Source: UBA9676 sp036005525
GTDB taxonomy: Bacteria > Actinomycetota > Actinomycetes > Streptosporangiales > Streptosporangiaceae
Direction of reading: 5' to 3'
Length of the DNA stretch: 64,000 bases
Assembly: GCA_036005525.1 (NCBI GenBank)
Contig: DASYQM010000249.1
Coordinates: 1 to 64,000 of the forward strand
Part shown: positions 24,716-35,581 of the stretch, piece after piece
Layout of the letters: each line of letters begins with the position of its first letter
How positions within the stretch are numbered: the first letter of the stretch is position 1
Program-made: the position numbers and the translations under genes
The notes under the pieces: model-generated
The model's input: only the letters and a program-made list of their open reading frames with translations
The model's database searches: none
Told to the model about the DNA's origin: nothing

Positions 24716-25720
24716 ATGTGGCGAACGCAGGTCGGCACCAGCGGCACGGCCCGGCGAGTCTTGCTAGGGTTCCTGGCCGTCACCTTGCTGGCAGTCGGCT
24801 GCACGCCGGCTGCTGGTTCCAGCGCTACCGCTGGGGGCCCACTGATCACTGTGGCTGTCGTCCCCGGTGCCGACAATGCCCCGGTCATGATCGGCATCAA
24901 GGAAGGGCTGTTTCGTGATCACGGTCTGAACGTAGCGGTCAAGACCTATGGCTCGCTCCAGCGCGAGTTCCAGGCGCTCAAGAACGGCAGCGTAGATATC
25001 GCGGCCGGCGGCTACGCCGACTTCTTCTACGAAGATGCCGTGGGCAAGGCGTCCGTGCACTTGGTCGCCGCCGGCTACGACGCTACGCCGAACGTGATGG
25101 AGGTCCTCAGCCTGCCTAGCTCCGGAATCAGAACTCCGCAAGGTCTGGTGCACAAGGTGGTTGCCACCCCCGAGCCGCAGCTGATCCCGTCCGGCACCGG
25201 CGTTCCCTATAGCATGGAGACGCTGGCAGCACAGTCGGTCCTGAACAGCGGCGGCGTCACTCCCACAGATGTGACGTGGAAGCCTACGGCGGCACAGAAC
25301 ATGATCAGCGAGTTGCGCAGCGGGAAGGTGAGCGCGATCCTGGCCACCGAGCCCTACATCACAGAAGCGGAGTCAGAGCTGGGCGCGGTCGAGGTCATGG
25401 ACGCGTGCAGCGGCCAGACCGCCGGCCTGCCCCTATCGGGGTACTTCAGCCTCGCCGCCTACGCCAGCGCACACCGCGCGCAGCTTCAGCAATTCCGGGC
25501 CGCGCTGGGATCGGCGCAGGCCAGCGCCGCCGCCGGAGGGTCGCTACAGACGATGCTGCCGCGCTTCACAGGAATGAGCACGCAAAACGCTGCCCTTATC
25601 ACCATCGGCTCCTTTCCGACGTCGCTGAGCGTCGGCCAGGTACAGCGGGTCGCCGACCTCATGTATGTTACCGGGGTGGTCAGCACCCCGCTGAGCGTGA
25701 GCAAGCTGGCCAGCGGTTAG
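24716..25720 (+). CDS. Orphan ABC-type substrate-binding lipoprotein (SsuA/TauA/NMT1-like)
   Basis: The 334-residue product has a lipoprotein signal ending in LLAVGC, with Cys29 as the lipidated residue. The mature part shows the periplasmic-binding-protein type 2 fold of nitrate/sulfonate/taurine binders: ITVAVVPGADNAPVMIGIKEGLFRDHGL, VDIAAGGYADFF, and AILATEPYITEAE. GGAGGG lies 6 bases before the ATG at 24716, so upstream in-frame starts are not used. No permease or ATPase for this substrate class is adjacent. The peptide transporter that follows is on the opposite strand and has its own binding protein. It is divergent from the NIT sensor kinase. Confidence 0.85.
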   Translation: MWRTQVGTSGTARRVLLGFLAVTLLAVGCTPAAGSSATAGGPLITVAVVPGADNAPVMIGIKEGLFRDHGLNVAVKTYGSLQREFQALKNGSVDIAAGGYADFFYEDAVGKASVHLVAAGYDATPNVMEVLSLPSSGIRTPQGLVHKVVATPEPQLIPSGTGVPYSMETLAAQSVLNSGGVTPTDVTWKPTAAQNMISELRSGKVSAILATEPYITEAESELGAVEVMDACSGQTAGLPLSGYFSLAAYASAHRAQLQQFRAALGSAQASAAAGGSLQTMLPRFTGMSTQNAALITIGSFPTSLSVGQVQRVADLMYVTGVVSTPLSVSKLASG

Positions 25721-25757
25721 CTGCCGCCCAGCTGCCCTGTAAGGCGCGGGGCCCGGC

Positions 25758-26848
25758 TCACGAGGCCGGCCCGGCAGTCTGCCCGGCCTCCGTTCCCGCG
25801 GCCCTGCCCGGCACCTCGTCGGTGAAGTGGCAGGCGGCGGTGTGGCCGGCCGAAACGGGCCGGGGGGCGGGCTCCTCCACCGCGCACCGTTCGGGGCTGC
25901 CCAGCTGCTCCCGGAGCCAGCACCGGGTGTGGAACCGGCACCCCGGTGGCGGCGACGCGGGGTTCGGCGGATCGCCGCGAAGGATGATCCGCTCCCGCCG
26001 CGCCTCGGCCGACGGGTCGGGCACCGGCACGGCCGACAGCAGTGACACGGTGTAGGGGTGCCGGGGATCGGTATAGAGATCGGCCGCCCCGCCCTGCTCC
26101 ACGATCTCCCCCAGATACATAACGGCTACGCGGTCGCTCAGGTGGCGGACGGCCGCGAGATCGTGGGCGATGAACAGGTAGGACAGCCCCAATTCGCGCT
26201 GCAGCTGCTGCAGCAGGTTAATGATCTGCGCCCGGATCGACACGTCGAGCGCGCTCACCGCCTCGTCGGCGACGATCACCGCGGGGTTGAGCGCGAGCGC
26301 CCGCGCCAGCCCCACCCGCTGGCGCTGCCCACCGGACAGCTCGTGCGGATACCGCCGGGCGTGCGCCGGCGCCAGCCCCACCACCTCGAGCAGGTCGCGG
26401 ACGCGCTGGCGGCGCTCGGCGCGGGTCCCGATGTGGTTCACGCGGAGCGGCTCGGCGATGCTCGCACCGGCCCGCCACTTCGGGTCGAGCGAGGCCGTCG
26501 GGTCCTGGAAGACCATCTGGAGCTGGGTCCGCTCCGCCCGGTACCCGCCGTCTTTCGCGGCCAGCGCGCGCCCGCGGAACAGGATCGTCCCCGACGTCGG
26601 GGGGATGAGCCCGACGATGGCGCGTCCGAGCGTGGTCTTGCCGCTGCCGGACTCGCCGACCAGCCCGACCGTCTCGGCCGCCGCGAGCTCGAGGGTGACC
26701 CCGTCCACCGCATGCACGTGCCCCACCGTCCGGCGGAACACCGTGCCCCGCGTGATCGGGAAATGCACCCGCAGATCGCGCACGTCGAGCAGCGCGGGCC
26801 CGCTCCCGGACTGGGCTGCGGGCTCACCCGCGGACCTGGAGGCCTCGG

Positions 26849-26852
<4 letters not shown>
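25758..26852 (-). CDS. Peptide ABC transporter ATP-binding protein (OppF/DppF-like)
   Basis: This 364-residue ATPase energises the dipeptide/oligopeptide importer. It has Walker A GESGSGKTT, the Q-loop MVFQDPTASLDP, signature LSGGQRQRV, Walker B VIVADEAVSALD and the switch histidine in FIAHDLAAV. The C-terminal oligopeptide-transporter extension contains the cysteines of GCRFHTRCWLREQ. The GTG at 26852 overlaps the stop of the preceding ATPase gene as GTGA. It is the last gene of the operon. Confidence 0.93.
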
Positions 26853-27969
<1,117 letters not shown>

Positions 27970-27973
<4 letters not shown>

Positions 27974-28890
27974 TCCTGCAGCCCCCCGATGCTCCCCCGC
28001 AGCCGCGGGTCGATCCAGTCCCGGAGTCCGTCTCCGAGCAGGTTGAATCCCAGCACGGTCAGGGCGAGCGCGATCCCGGCGAACGTGGACCACCACCAGG
28101 CGGTCTGGATGTAGCTGCGGCCCTCGGCGATGATCGCCCCCCATTCCGGCGACGGCGGCTGTGCCCCCAGCCCGAGGAAGCTCAGCGACGATGTCGCGAG
28201 GATCGCGTAGCCGACGTCCAGCGACACCTGGACGACCAGGATGGACAGCACGTTCCGGGCGATGTGCCGGGTGGCGATCCACAGCGTCCCGGCGCGGGCC
28301 ACCCGGGCGGCGAGGACAAACTCGCGCTCCCGCAGCGACAGCACCTGCCCGCGGATAAGGCGCGTGTACCAGGGCCAGAAGACCACCGCCAGCGCGAGCA
28401 CGGTGTGCGGCAGGCTCGGGCCGAGCGTCGCCGCGATCGCCGCCGCCAGGATGAACCCGGGGAAGGCCAGGAACAGGTCGGTGACCCGCATGACGATCTC
28501 GTCCACGAGGCCGCCGGCCAGGCCCGACACGATCCCGAGCGCCGTCCCGAGCGTGACCGACAGGGACAGGATGATGACCGCGACCTCGACCGAGATGCGG
28601 GTACCGGCCAGCACCCGGCTGAACAGGTCCCGCCCGAGGTTGTCGGTGCCGAACCAGTGGTGGACCGACGGGGGCTGGAGCACGGCGAGCAGGTTGATCT
28701 GGTTCGGGTTCTGCGGAGCAATGAGCGGGCCGAACACCGCGAGCAGCAGGACCAGCGCGACGATCGCGACCCCGGCCGCGTTCAGCCGCGACTCGGCGAG
28801 GAACGGCCCCACCGCCCCCGACCCCCGCCGCAGCCCTCCCGCGGCCCCCCGGGCCAGGCGGCCCTGCTCCGCAGTGCTCTGGCCGATCAC
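27970..28890 (-). CDS. Peptide ABC transporter permease (OppC/DppC-like)
   Basis: The 306-residue inner-membrane permease has an N-terminal helix (AGVAIVALVLLLAVFGPLI) preceding the extracellular HHWFGTDNLGRDLFSRVL segment, which is diagnostic of OppC. About five further helices follow. The EAA loop is the segment around ARVARAGTLWIATRHIARNV. Start GTG 28890 overlaps the oppB-like stop as GTGA. Confidence 0.93.
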
Positions 28891-29894
28891 GCGTACCGGA
28901 TCCTGGGGTCGAGGTACAGGTAGGCGATGTCCACGATCAGGTTGATCACCACGTACATGGCGGCGATCACGAACGTGGCTCCCAGCGTCGCGTTGTAGTC
29001 GTTGGCCTGGATGGCCTGGAAGGCGTAGTTGCCGAGGCCGGGCCACTGGAACACCGACTCGACCACGAAGACGCCGGCTGCGAGCAGCCCGAACTCCAGC
29101 CCCAGCACGGTCACGGCCGGGAGCATCGCGTTGCGCAGCACGTGACGGCGGAGCACCCGCCAGCGGCTGAGCCCCTTCGCCTCCGCCGTCCGCACGTACT
29201 CCTCGCCGAGCGAGTCGAGCACGCTCGTGCGCATGATGCGGACCATGAGGCCGTACACGCCGGCCGCCAGCACGACCACCGGCAGCACCAGGTGCTCGGC
29301 CGCATTGACGAAGGTGGCGAAGTTCCCGGTGAGCAGGCTGTCGACGGTCAGCAGGCCGGTGATGTGCGGCGGTGGCGTCACCCCGGGGTCAAGCCGGCCG
29401 CCGAGCGGCAGCCAGCCGAGCTGGGTGTGGAACAGCAGCTGCAGCAGCAGCGCCAGCCAGAACACCGGGAGCGAGAGCCCGGCGATCGCGGTGAGGCGCC
29501 CGGCCGCGTCCGCGGCCGTCCCCCGCCGGTACGCGGCCACCGTGCCGGTGACGACCGCGAGCACGAACCCGGCCAGCAGCGCGTAGCCCGCGAGCTCGAC
29601 CGTGGCGGGCAGGAACGTGGCGATGTCGGTGCGCACGTCCCGCCGGGTGACGAACGAGAATCCAAGGTTGCCCTGGCTGAGGTCACGCATGTAGCGGCCG
29701 TACTGAACGTAGAGCGGGTCGGTCAGGCCGTAGAGGCGGCTGATGTGAGCGACCTGGCTCGGGCCCGCCTGCGGGCCGGCCATGAGCCGCGCCGGGTCGC
29801 CCGGCACAACCCGGGAGAGGAAGAACGTCACCAGCGTGATGCCCCACAAGACGAACACCATGAACGCGAGGCGCCTCGCGATGAGCATGCCCAT
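28887..29894 (-). CDS. Peptide ABC transporter permease (OppB/DppB-like)
   Basis: The 335-residue permease has an N-terminal helix (RRLAFMVFVLWGITLVTFFL) followed by the typical VVPGDPARLMAG loop. The EAA-type loop reads EEYVRTAEAKGLSRWRVLRRH, which contacts the ATPases. The ATG at 29894 has a GGAGG about 8 bases upstream; a second ATG two codons later is equally possible. It is 33 bases downstream of the substrate-binding protein. Confidence 0.93.
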   Translation of the reverse strand: MGMLIARRLAFMVFVLWGITLVTFFLSRVVPGDPARLMAGPQAGPSQVAHISRLYGLTDPLYVQYGRYMRDLSQGNLGFSFVTRRDVRTDIATFLPATVELAGYALLAGFVLAVVTGTVAAYRRGTAADAAGRLTAIAGLSLPVFWLALLLQLLFHTQLGWLPLGGRLDPGVTPPPHITGLLTVDSLLTGNFATFVNAAEHLVLPVVVLAAGVYGLMVRIMRTSVLDSLGEEYVRTAEAKGLSRWRVLRRHVLRNAMLPAVTVLGLEFGLLAAGVFVVESVFQWPGLGNYAFQAIQANDYNATLGATFVIAAMYVVINLIVDIAYLYLDPRIRYA

Positions 29895-29927
29895 GGCCCG
29901 GCCCCTCCGGTGCCCCGCCCGGGCTGG

Positions 29928-31595
29928 CTACGCCGAGCCGCGCGACAGCGCGTAGAAATCGTACGACTGCACGTAGACCGGGTTCGCTACATAACCCTTC
30001 ACGTCAGCCCGGAGGTAGCTGGTGTCGATGATCTGCCCGATCGGGAGCCACGGCGGATCCTGTTGCCCCATGACCGTCTGCGCCTGGTGCCACAAGTTCG
30101 TCACCAGTTTCGAGTCACCCGCCTCGCTGAAGCCCTTGTTGATCGCGGTGTTCACCTTAGCGTTGTCGTAGTAGCCGCCGTTGAACAGGTGCTGCTGCGG
30201 CGTCGCCTGGTTCGACAGGATGGGGAAGCAGAAGTCCGACGGGCTGTTGTACTCGGGCCACCAGAACCAGTACGCCATGTCAGGTCGCTGCGACACGGAC
30301 TTGGGCGTGGAGATGTCGGCGACGAAGGCCGGGTAGGCCTTCTCCACGATCTTCACATGAAGCCCGGCCAGCCCCAGCTGGCTCTGCAATAGCAGCCCTG
30401 CCGAATCTCCCTGGCCCGTGTAGAACTCATACGTCAGCTGGGTACCCGGCTTGACCCCCGCCTGATGCAGTAGGGACTTCGCTTGCGCCACGTCCACGTG
30501 AGCCTTGTAGGTCCCAGGGTCGGAGTACAGCATCAGGTCCGGCAGGACGCTGTGCGGCGCCTCGATGGTCCCCTTCATGACCGAGGACGCGAACTGATCG
30601 ATCGGGAACAGCATGTTGACCGCCTGCCGGGCCAGCGGGGAGGCGAGCGCCCCGTACGTGCCGAGGATCACGTAGTCCATCCCCAGCACCTTCTGGTTCC
30701 CGACGAAGATCCCGGGCGTCGTCTTCAGCGCTGCGGTGTCCTGGGGCGTCGAGGGGAAGGAGATGTCGAAGTCGCCCGATTCCATCCCCTGGCGGCGGCT
30801 CGAGTTCTGCGGGACCTGGAGGATGATGATCTTATCGAAGTGCGACCCGTTCCAGCCGCCCCAGTAGTGCGGGTTGCGCACCAGGACGATCTGGTTGTTG
30901 GGCTCCGCGCTCTGGACCATGTAGGCGCCGGTCCCGGCCGAGTGCGACTGCAGGTAGACGTGCCCCTGATTCTTGCTTTTGGTGCTCACGTTCGGGTTCA
31001 CGATGCCGGTGCCGTACTGCGAGGCGAGCAGCAGGTCGAACCGCGGCACGGAGGTGCCAAGATCCATAACGACCGTGTGCGGATTCTTCACGATGATCTG
31101 TTTGCCCGGGTCGGTGATATAGGTGGACAGGGTCGAGCCGGCCCCGAGCTGTGCCGTGATCGTGCGGGTGTAGGCGGCCTTGAGCGCGTTGCCGTCGAAA
31201 GGCGTTCCGTCGCTGTACTTGACGCCGTGCCTCAGCGTGAATGTCCACACGCTCTTGTCGGCATTCGTGGAGATTCGCTCTGCTAGCCACGGCTTCGTTT
31301 CGGTGGCGCTGTTCCCCTTCATGCGCATCAGCGAGTCGTAGATCCCGAAGTTGGGCACGATGGCCGACAGCAGGAAATACGACGCCGGGTCGAAGTCGGC
31401 CGTGAATGCGTCCATCGCTACGACCAGCGTTCCCGGATCGCGTTTCAGCGCCGGTGCCGTTGCCTTCTGCTTCGTCGATACCGGTGTCGAACCGCCGCAG
31501 GCCGCGAGCAGGCTGCCCGCCGCTGCGCCGGAAGCCACCCCAGCGGCTCCCCGAAGGAACTGCCGGCGGCTGTACCCATCGTCCAAGCGTGCCAT
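29928..31595 (-). CDS. Peptide ABC transporter substrate-binding lipoprotein (Tat-exported)
   Basis: The 555-residue SBP family 5 protein has a twin-arginine signal (SRRQFLRG, Arg10-Arg11) and a lipobox ending at Cys33 (SLLAAC), so it is probably folded before export and then lipidated. The mature domain carries the Opp/Dpp pattern: a KPWLAERIST segment, TFTLRHGVKYSDGTPF, and GTGAYMVQ. I start at ATG 31595, which has GGAGG 8 bases upstream and places the RR motif correctly. The ligand may be a di- or oligopeptide, though this family also binds nickel, haem and sugars. Confidence 0.92.
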   Translation of the reverse strand: MARLDDGYSRRQFLRGAAGVASGAAAGSLLAACGGSTPVSTKQKATAPALKRDPGTLVVAMDAFTADFDPASYFLLSAIVPNFGIYDSLMRMKGNSATETKPWLAERISTNADKSVWTFTLRHGVKYSDGTPFDGNALKAAYTRTITAQLGAGSTLSTYITDPGKQIIVKNPHTVVMDLGTSVPRFDLLLASQYGTGIVNPNVSTKSKNQGHVYLQSHSAGTGAYMVQSAEPNNQIVLVRNPHYWGGWNGSHFDKIIILQVPQNSSRRQGMESGDFDISFPSTPQDTAALKTTPGIFVGNQKVLGMDYVILGTYGALASPLARQAVNMLFPIDQFASSVMKGTIEAPHSVLPDLMLYSDPGTYKAHVDVAQAKSLLHQAGVKPGTQLTYEFYTGQGDSAGLLLQSQLGLAGLHVKIVEKAYPAFVADISTPKSVSQRPDMAYWFWWPEYNSPSDFCFPILSNQATPQQHLFNGGYYDNAKVNTAINKGFSEAGDSKLVTNLWHQAQTVMGQQDPPWLPIGQIIDTSYLRADVKGYVANPVYVQSYDFYALSRGSA

Positions 31596-31970
31596 TATTC
31601 TGCCTCCGTCTTGCATCCAGCCGCCGAAGCCGCCACCAGGCTCGCCATGTCCGTACGTGAGGCCAGCGGCATGCGTCGCGGTCACTTCAAGGGGTCATAG
31701 CCCGGGATCACCTCTGCCGCGCTGGCAGACCGCGGCATCGATGCTGCTGCATCTGCGGATACTTCAAGGCGTGGGCCGACAGCAAGCTGCCCGCCTCGGG
31801 CTGGCCAGGCCCGCGCGAACGCGGGATCAATACCGCCGATCGAGTGACCCACGCCGGCCAGTTCTCCTTGATCGAGCGGCGCTAAGCCCCGTTCGATCGA
31901 CTCGTAGTTGTGCTCTGATACTCCCGGGCAGGTTAACGGCAGCGTCAGACCAAGGCAAGCGGCCTGGCAT
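31596..31970. other. 375-bp gap between the amidase and the transporter
   Basis: No credible gene on either strand. It presumably carries the promoter of the binding protein/transporter operon on the minus strand. I see no clear hairpin or operator. Confidence 0.4.
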
Positions 31971-33371
31971 CTACTCCGCGATACCGGCGTCAAACGGTTC
32001 GTAGCCGTCGGCCACCTGGGGCCAGGGCCAAGCCTCCTCCCAGGAGTCAGCAAGAGCTAGGAGCAGATGGTCGCGGAACCGTGGGCCAGTGACCTGCAGC
32101 CCGAATGGCAGGCCGTTCGGGAGACGTCCCGCCGGAAGCGAAAGCGCCGGATGGCCCGTCATGTTCTGCAGCGAGGTGTTGTACACCTCGGCGGGGAGGG
32201 GGCCAACTTGATCGCTCGTGGACAGGCGCCCCTCGGCCAGCCAGCCCTCGGCAGCAATCGTGGGCGAGAGGACCACGCCGTCCTCCCCTAGCATCTCGTC
32301 CAGCTCTCGGACGTAACCGAACCGGCGCCGCCTCGCATCAAGATAGTCGTCCAGTGTCACCTGCAGGCCCTGCTCCAGGAACCAGCGGGCCCCGGGATGC
32401 AGACGGTCGAGGTTCCGTTCCACCACTCCCCGGCCCAGCGAGCAAACATGCTCAGCCGTGGTGACGACGAACCAGTCGGTGTCGGGATTACCCGTAGCGA
32501 AGATTGTCTCCGGGTCGAGCAACTCGATGGGCAGTCCGACGAGCTCGCCGAACGCCGCCACGGCTTCGTCGAACGCCGACTGGATGACGTCGGGCAGGGG
32601 ACAGTCCCACGGGGCAAACCGAGGCGCGGCATACAGACGACCCGGACGAGTCGGCCCTTCGGGGGGCGGGCTGGGGAGCGCGGTGGGATCACCGGGAGCG
32701 GGCCCGGACTGCACGGTGAGCAGGAGTCGCAAGTCCGCTACCGTCGTCGCGAGTGGGCCGTCGGTAGAGTAATCGATCCAGTCAGGAATCGGCTGCCGGG
32801 CGATCAAGCCGTTAGTAGGCTTGATACCTACCAGCCCGCAGAGGGCCGCAGGGATCCGAACGGAACCCCCGCCGTCGGTCGCGGTGGCGATGGGGGCAAG
32901 GCCGGCGGCCAGCGCCGCACCCGAGCCCCCGCTCGAGCCGCCCGGTGACCACTCGAGGCCCCAGGGGTTGCGGGTTGCGCCGAAGATGAGGTTCGCCGAA
33001 TAGCCCTCGGTCGCGAACTCGGGAAGGTTGGTCTTGCCGACTACGACTGCCCCCGCCGCCCGAAGCCGGGAAAGGGCAAGCCCGTCCCGCGCGGCCACAG
33101 GAGCATCGGCAAACAGCGCGGAACCCTGGGTCGTGCGCATGCCTGCCACGTCCTCAAGGTCCTTCACGAGCACGGGAATCCCCGCGAGAGGGCCGGGGTC
33201 GCCGCCTGCGGTTACTTGTACGTCGAGTTCCTGCGCCTCGCCGAGCGCGAGATCGGCCCGAAGGGCGACAACAGCGTTCAGGTGGCCGTCGAGACGAGAG
33301 ATGCGCTCAAGCACCCGCTCGACCAGCTGACGGGACGAAACACGGCGCGTCCGTACCGCGTCGGCGAGCAT
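31971..33371 (-). CDS. Amidase-signature family hydrolase
   Basis: The 466-residue enzyme has the Ser-cisSer-Lys triad of the amidase signature family: the lysine in PVLVKDLEDV near residue 71, the cis-serine and nucleophile serine in GGSSGGSGAALAAG near residue 146, and DGGGSVRIPA. GLVGIKPTNGL follows as in other members. It hydrolyses a carboxamide, but whether the substrate is an aryl amide, a peptide amide or a urea derivative cannot be told. The ATG gives a slightly short N-terminus for the family. It lies upstream of, and on the same strand as, the peptide transporter, so it may process imported compounds. Confidence 0.9.
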   Translation of the reverse strand: MLADAVRTRRVSSRQLVERVLERISRLDGHLNAVVALRADLALGEAQELDVQVTAGGDPGPLAGIPVLVKDLEDVAGMRTTQGSALFADAPVAARDGLALSRLRAAGAVVVGKTNLPEFATEGYSANLIFGATRNPWGLEWSPGGSSGGSGAALAAGLAPIATATDGGGSVRIPAALCGLVGIKPTNGLIARQPIPDWIDYSTDGPLATTVADLRLLLTVQSGPAPGDPTALPSPPPEGPTRPGRLYAAPRFAPWDCPLPDVIQSAFDEAVAAFGELVGLPIELLDPETIFATGNPDTDWFVVTTAEHVCSLGRGVVERNLDRLHPGARWFLEQGLQVTLDDYLDARRRRFGYVRELDEMLGEDGVVLSPTIAAEGWLAEGRLSTSDQVGPLPAEVYNTSLQNMTGHPALSLPAGRLPNGLPFGLQVTGPRFRDHLLLALADSWEEAWPWPQVADGYEPFDAGIAE

Positions 33372-33816
33372 ATGGAGAATTGCCGTCCTCCTGCCGTGCG
33401 GGATCGACAGCCACCCTTTTCCCAGAAGGCCAGCTTAGTACCTGGCTGGAGAGGCGCGCGGCGAAGGCCGTGAAGCCTTGAGTCAAGCCTGTTGATCATG
33501 GGTCCTGTCGTCGGAGCGGGCTGTGGATGAGAAAGTTGGTCGGGTGGCTTTCGGCGGCTGGGCTCAACCGCCAGAAAGGAGACGGCAATCACCAGGACAA
33601 ATGCCGGAACCGGCCACGCGGGTCACGGTATCCTCGGTCACCTCCTGGGGTATAGGTGACCGCCCAGCGGATCCTCAACAGGCCTGAGCATTCCGGTCGC
33701 GACAGCGACGGTCCATCAGGTGCGCGATGCTGTCGAGATCGGAGCTGACTCCAGTCAGCGGCAGACGCCCGCCATACTGGCTGAAACCCGCCGACTATCG
33801 TGAAAGTCACAAACAC
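33372..33816. other. 445-bp intergenic region with a possible transposase scrap
   Basis: A strong AGAAAGGAG ribosome site lies before an ATC codon at 33588. From there a 23-codon frame reads TRTNAGTGHAGHGILGHLLG-like sequence and stops at 33657. It resembles the beginning of a mobile-element protein whose start codon has changed and whose body has been lost. This is a weak call. An 8-bp inverted repeat (CGGTCACC 33635-33642, GGTGACCG 33655-33662) overlaps its end. Confidence 0.3.
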
Positions 33817-34338
33817 ATGAGGATCACCCTGGAGGTCGGCGACATCACCGCGCAGCGGGCCGATGCCGTCGTCAACGCGGCGAACTCGTCCCTGCTCGGC
33901 GGCGGCGGAGTGGACGGGGCGATCCACCGTCGCGGCGGCCCGGCGATCCTGGCGGCGTGCCGCGAGGTGCGGGCGGCCCGCTACCCGGACGGCCTGCCGG
34001 CCGGCCAGGCGGTGGCGACCACCGCGGGCGAGCTCCCGGCCAGATGGGTGATCCACACCGTGGGCCCGGTCTACTCCGCCTCCGAGGACCGGTCGGCGGT
34101 CCTGGCGTCCTGTTACGCCGAGTCGCTGCGGGTCGCGGACGAGCTCGGGGCCAAGACCGTGGCCTTCCCCGCGGTGTCGGCCGGAATCTACGGATGGCCG
34201 CACCAGGACGCCGCGCGGATCGCGCTGACCACGGTGAGCGGGGCATCGTGCCAGGTCGAGGAGGCCCGGTTCGTCCTGTTCACTCCCGGCATGCACGCGG
34301 TTTTCAGCGGCGTGCTCGCCTCGCTGGAACCGGGCTAG
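33817..34338 (+). CDS. Macro-domain protein (ADP-ribose / O-acetyl-ADP-ribose hydrolase)
   Basis: The 173-residue product consists of one macro domain. The signature is ITAQRADAVVNAANSSLLGG, followed by GGVDGAIHRRGGPAIL, AVATTAGELPARWVIHTVGP and AFPAVSAGIYGWP, which form the ADP-ribose-binding loops of the MacroD/YmdB group. Members remove ADP-ribose from proteins or deacetylate O-acetyl-ADP-ribose. ATG at 33817 starts the domain directly; an in-frame upstream ATG would add 30 residues without family support. Confidence 0.93.
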   Translation: MRITLEVGDITAQRADAVVNAANSSLLGGGGVDGAIHRRGGPAILAACREVRAARYPDGLPAGQAVATTAGELPARWVIHTVGPVYSASEDRSAVLASCYAESLRVADELGAKTVAFPAVSAGIYGWPHQDAARIALTTVSGASCQVEEARFVLFTPGMHAVFSGVLASLEPG

Positions 34339-34450
34339 CCCGGCGCGGGGAGCAGATCCGCCCGGCACGCCCGGGCCTGCCCGATGGCAGACTGGAACGA
34401 GCCAACGAGGGCGTGTCTCGTGGATCCATGCCCCATGCCTGGGAGGACAG

Positions 34451-35527
34451 GTGACCGCACCATCGCCACGCTTCCGCAGCGTCCTGGACCAGTTCGCTCC
34501 CTACCGGCCGGGCCAAGCGGTGGCAGGGCCCGGCGGCCGCTCCTTCAAGCTGTCATCCAACGAGTCCCCGTTCGGCCCCCTCCCATCGGTGGTGCAGGCC
34601 ATCGCGGAGGCATGCGCGGACGTCAACCGTTACCCGGACAACGGGGCGGTCGCGCTCACCGAGGCGATCGCCCGGCGCCACGGCGTCCCGCCCGGGCACA
34701 TCGCGCTGGGCTGCGGCTCGGTGGGCGTCACCCAGCAACTGCTCGAGGCGGCCGCCGAGCCGGGCGGCGAGGTGCTGTACGCGTGGCGCTCGTTCGAGGC
34801 GTACCCGCTCCTGGTCAAGCTGGCCGGCGCCGACGAGGTGCGGGTGCCGATCCGGGACGAGGCGCACGACCTGGCCGCAATGGCGGCGGCGATCACCCCC
34901 CGGACCAGGGTGATCTTCGTCTGCAACCCGAACAACCCGACGGGGACCGTGGTGCACCGGGCCGAGCTCGAGAACTTCCTCGACCGGGTGCCACCGGACT
35001 GCCTGGTGGTGCTGGACGAGGCCTACGCCGAGTATGGGCGCGACCCGGACATGGCCAACGGCCTGGAGCTCTACCGCGCCCGCCCGAACACGGCCGTCCT
35101 GCGTACCTTCTCCAAGGCCTACGGGCTGGCCGGGCTGCGGGTCGGCTTCCTCGTCGGCCATGAGCCGGTCGCCGAGGCCGCCCGCAAGACGCTGCTGCCG
35201 TTCGCGGTGAACCGGATCGCCCAGGCGGCGGCGATCGCCTCGCTGGCCGCGGAGCCCGAGTTGCTGGCCCGGGTCGAGCAGGTGGTGAAGCAGCGGACCC
35301 GGGTCCGCGATGAACTGCTGGCCCAGGGCTGGTCGGTGCCGCCCACCGAGGCGAACTTCGTCTGGCTGCGGCTCAACGAGGACACCGCGGACTTCGCCGC
35401 CGCCTGTGCCCGTAGCGGCGTCAGCATTCGGCCGTTCGCCGGCGAGGGCGCCCGGATCTCGGTCGGCGACGAGGAGGACAGCGAGGCGTTCCTGGACGTC
35501 GCCCGCGCCTACCCCCGCCGCCATTAG
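34451..35527 (+). CDS. HisC-like PLP aminotransferase (aromatic amino acid / histidinol-phosphate)
   Basis: The 358-residue fold-type I aminotransferase has SNESPFGPLP near residue 36, NPNNPTG near residue 158, DEAYAEY near residue 193 and the PLP lysine in TFSKAYGLAGLRVG near residue 221. The proportions match HisC2/Pat of actinobacteria, which prefers aromatic amino acids, rather than the HisC of the histidine operon, and no other his genes are nearby. The GTG is preceded by GGGAGG. It converges on the murA-like gene. Confidence 0.85.
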   Translation: MTAPSPRFRSVLDQFAPYRPGQAVAGPGGRSFKLSSNESPFGPLPSVVQAIAEACADVNRYPDNGAVALTEAIARRHGVPPGHIALGCGSVGVTQQLLEAAAEPGGEVLYAWRSFEAYPLLVKLAGADEVRVPIRDEAHDLAAMAAAITPRTRVIFVCNPNNPTGTVVHRAELENFLDRVPPDCLVVLDEAYAEYGRDPDMANGLELYRARPNTAVLRTFSKAYGLAGLRVGFLVGHEPVAEAARKTLLPFAVNRIAQAAAIASLAAEPELLARVEQVVKQRTRVRDELLAQGWSVPPTEANFVWLRLNEDTADFAAACARSGVSIRPFAGEGARISVGDEEDSEAFLDVARAYPRRH

Positions 35528-35581
35528 CGCCTCCTCGCGGGGATCGGTGCCCGCGCCCCGGGCGGCGGCCGCCCCGCTACG

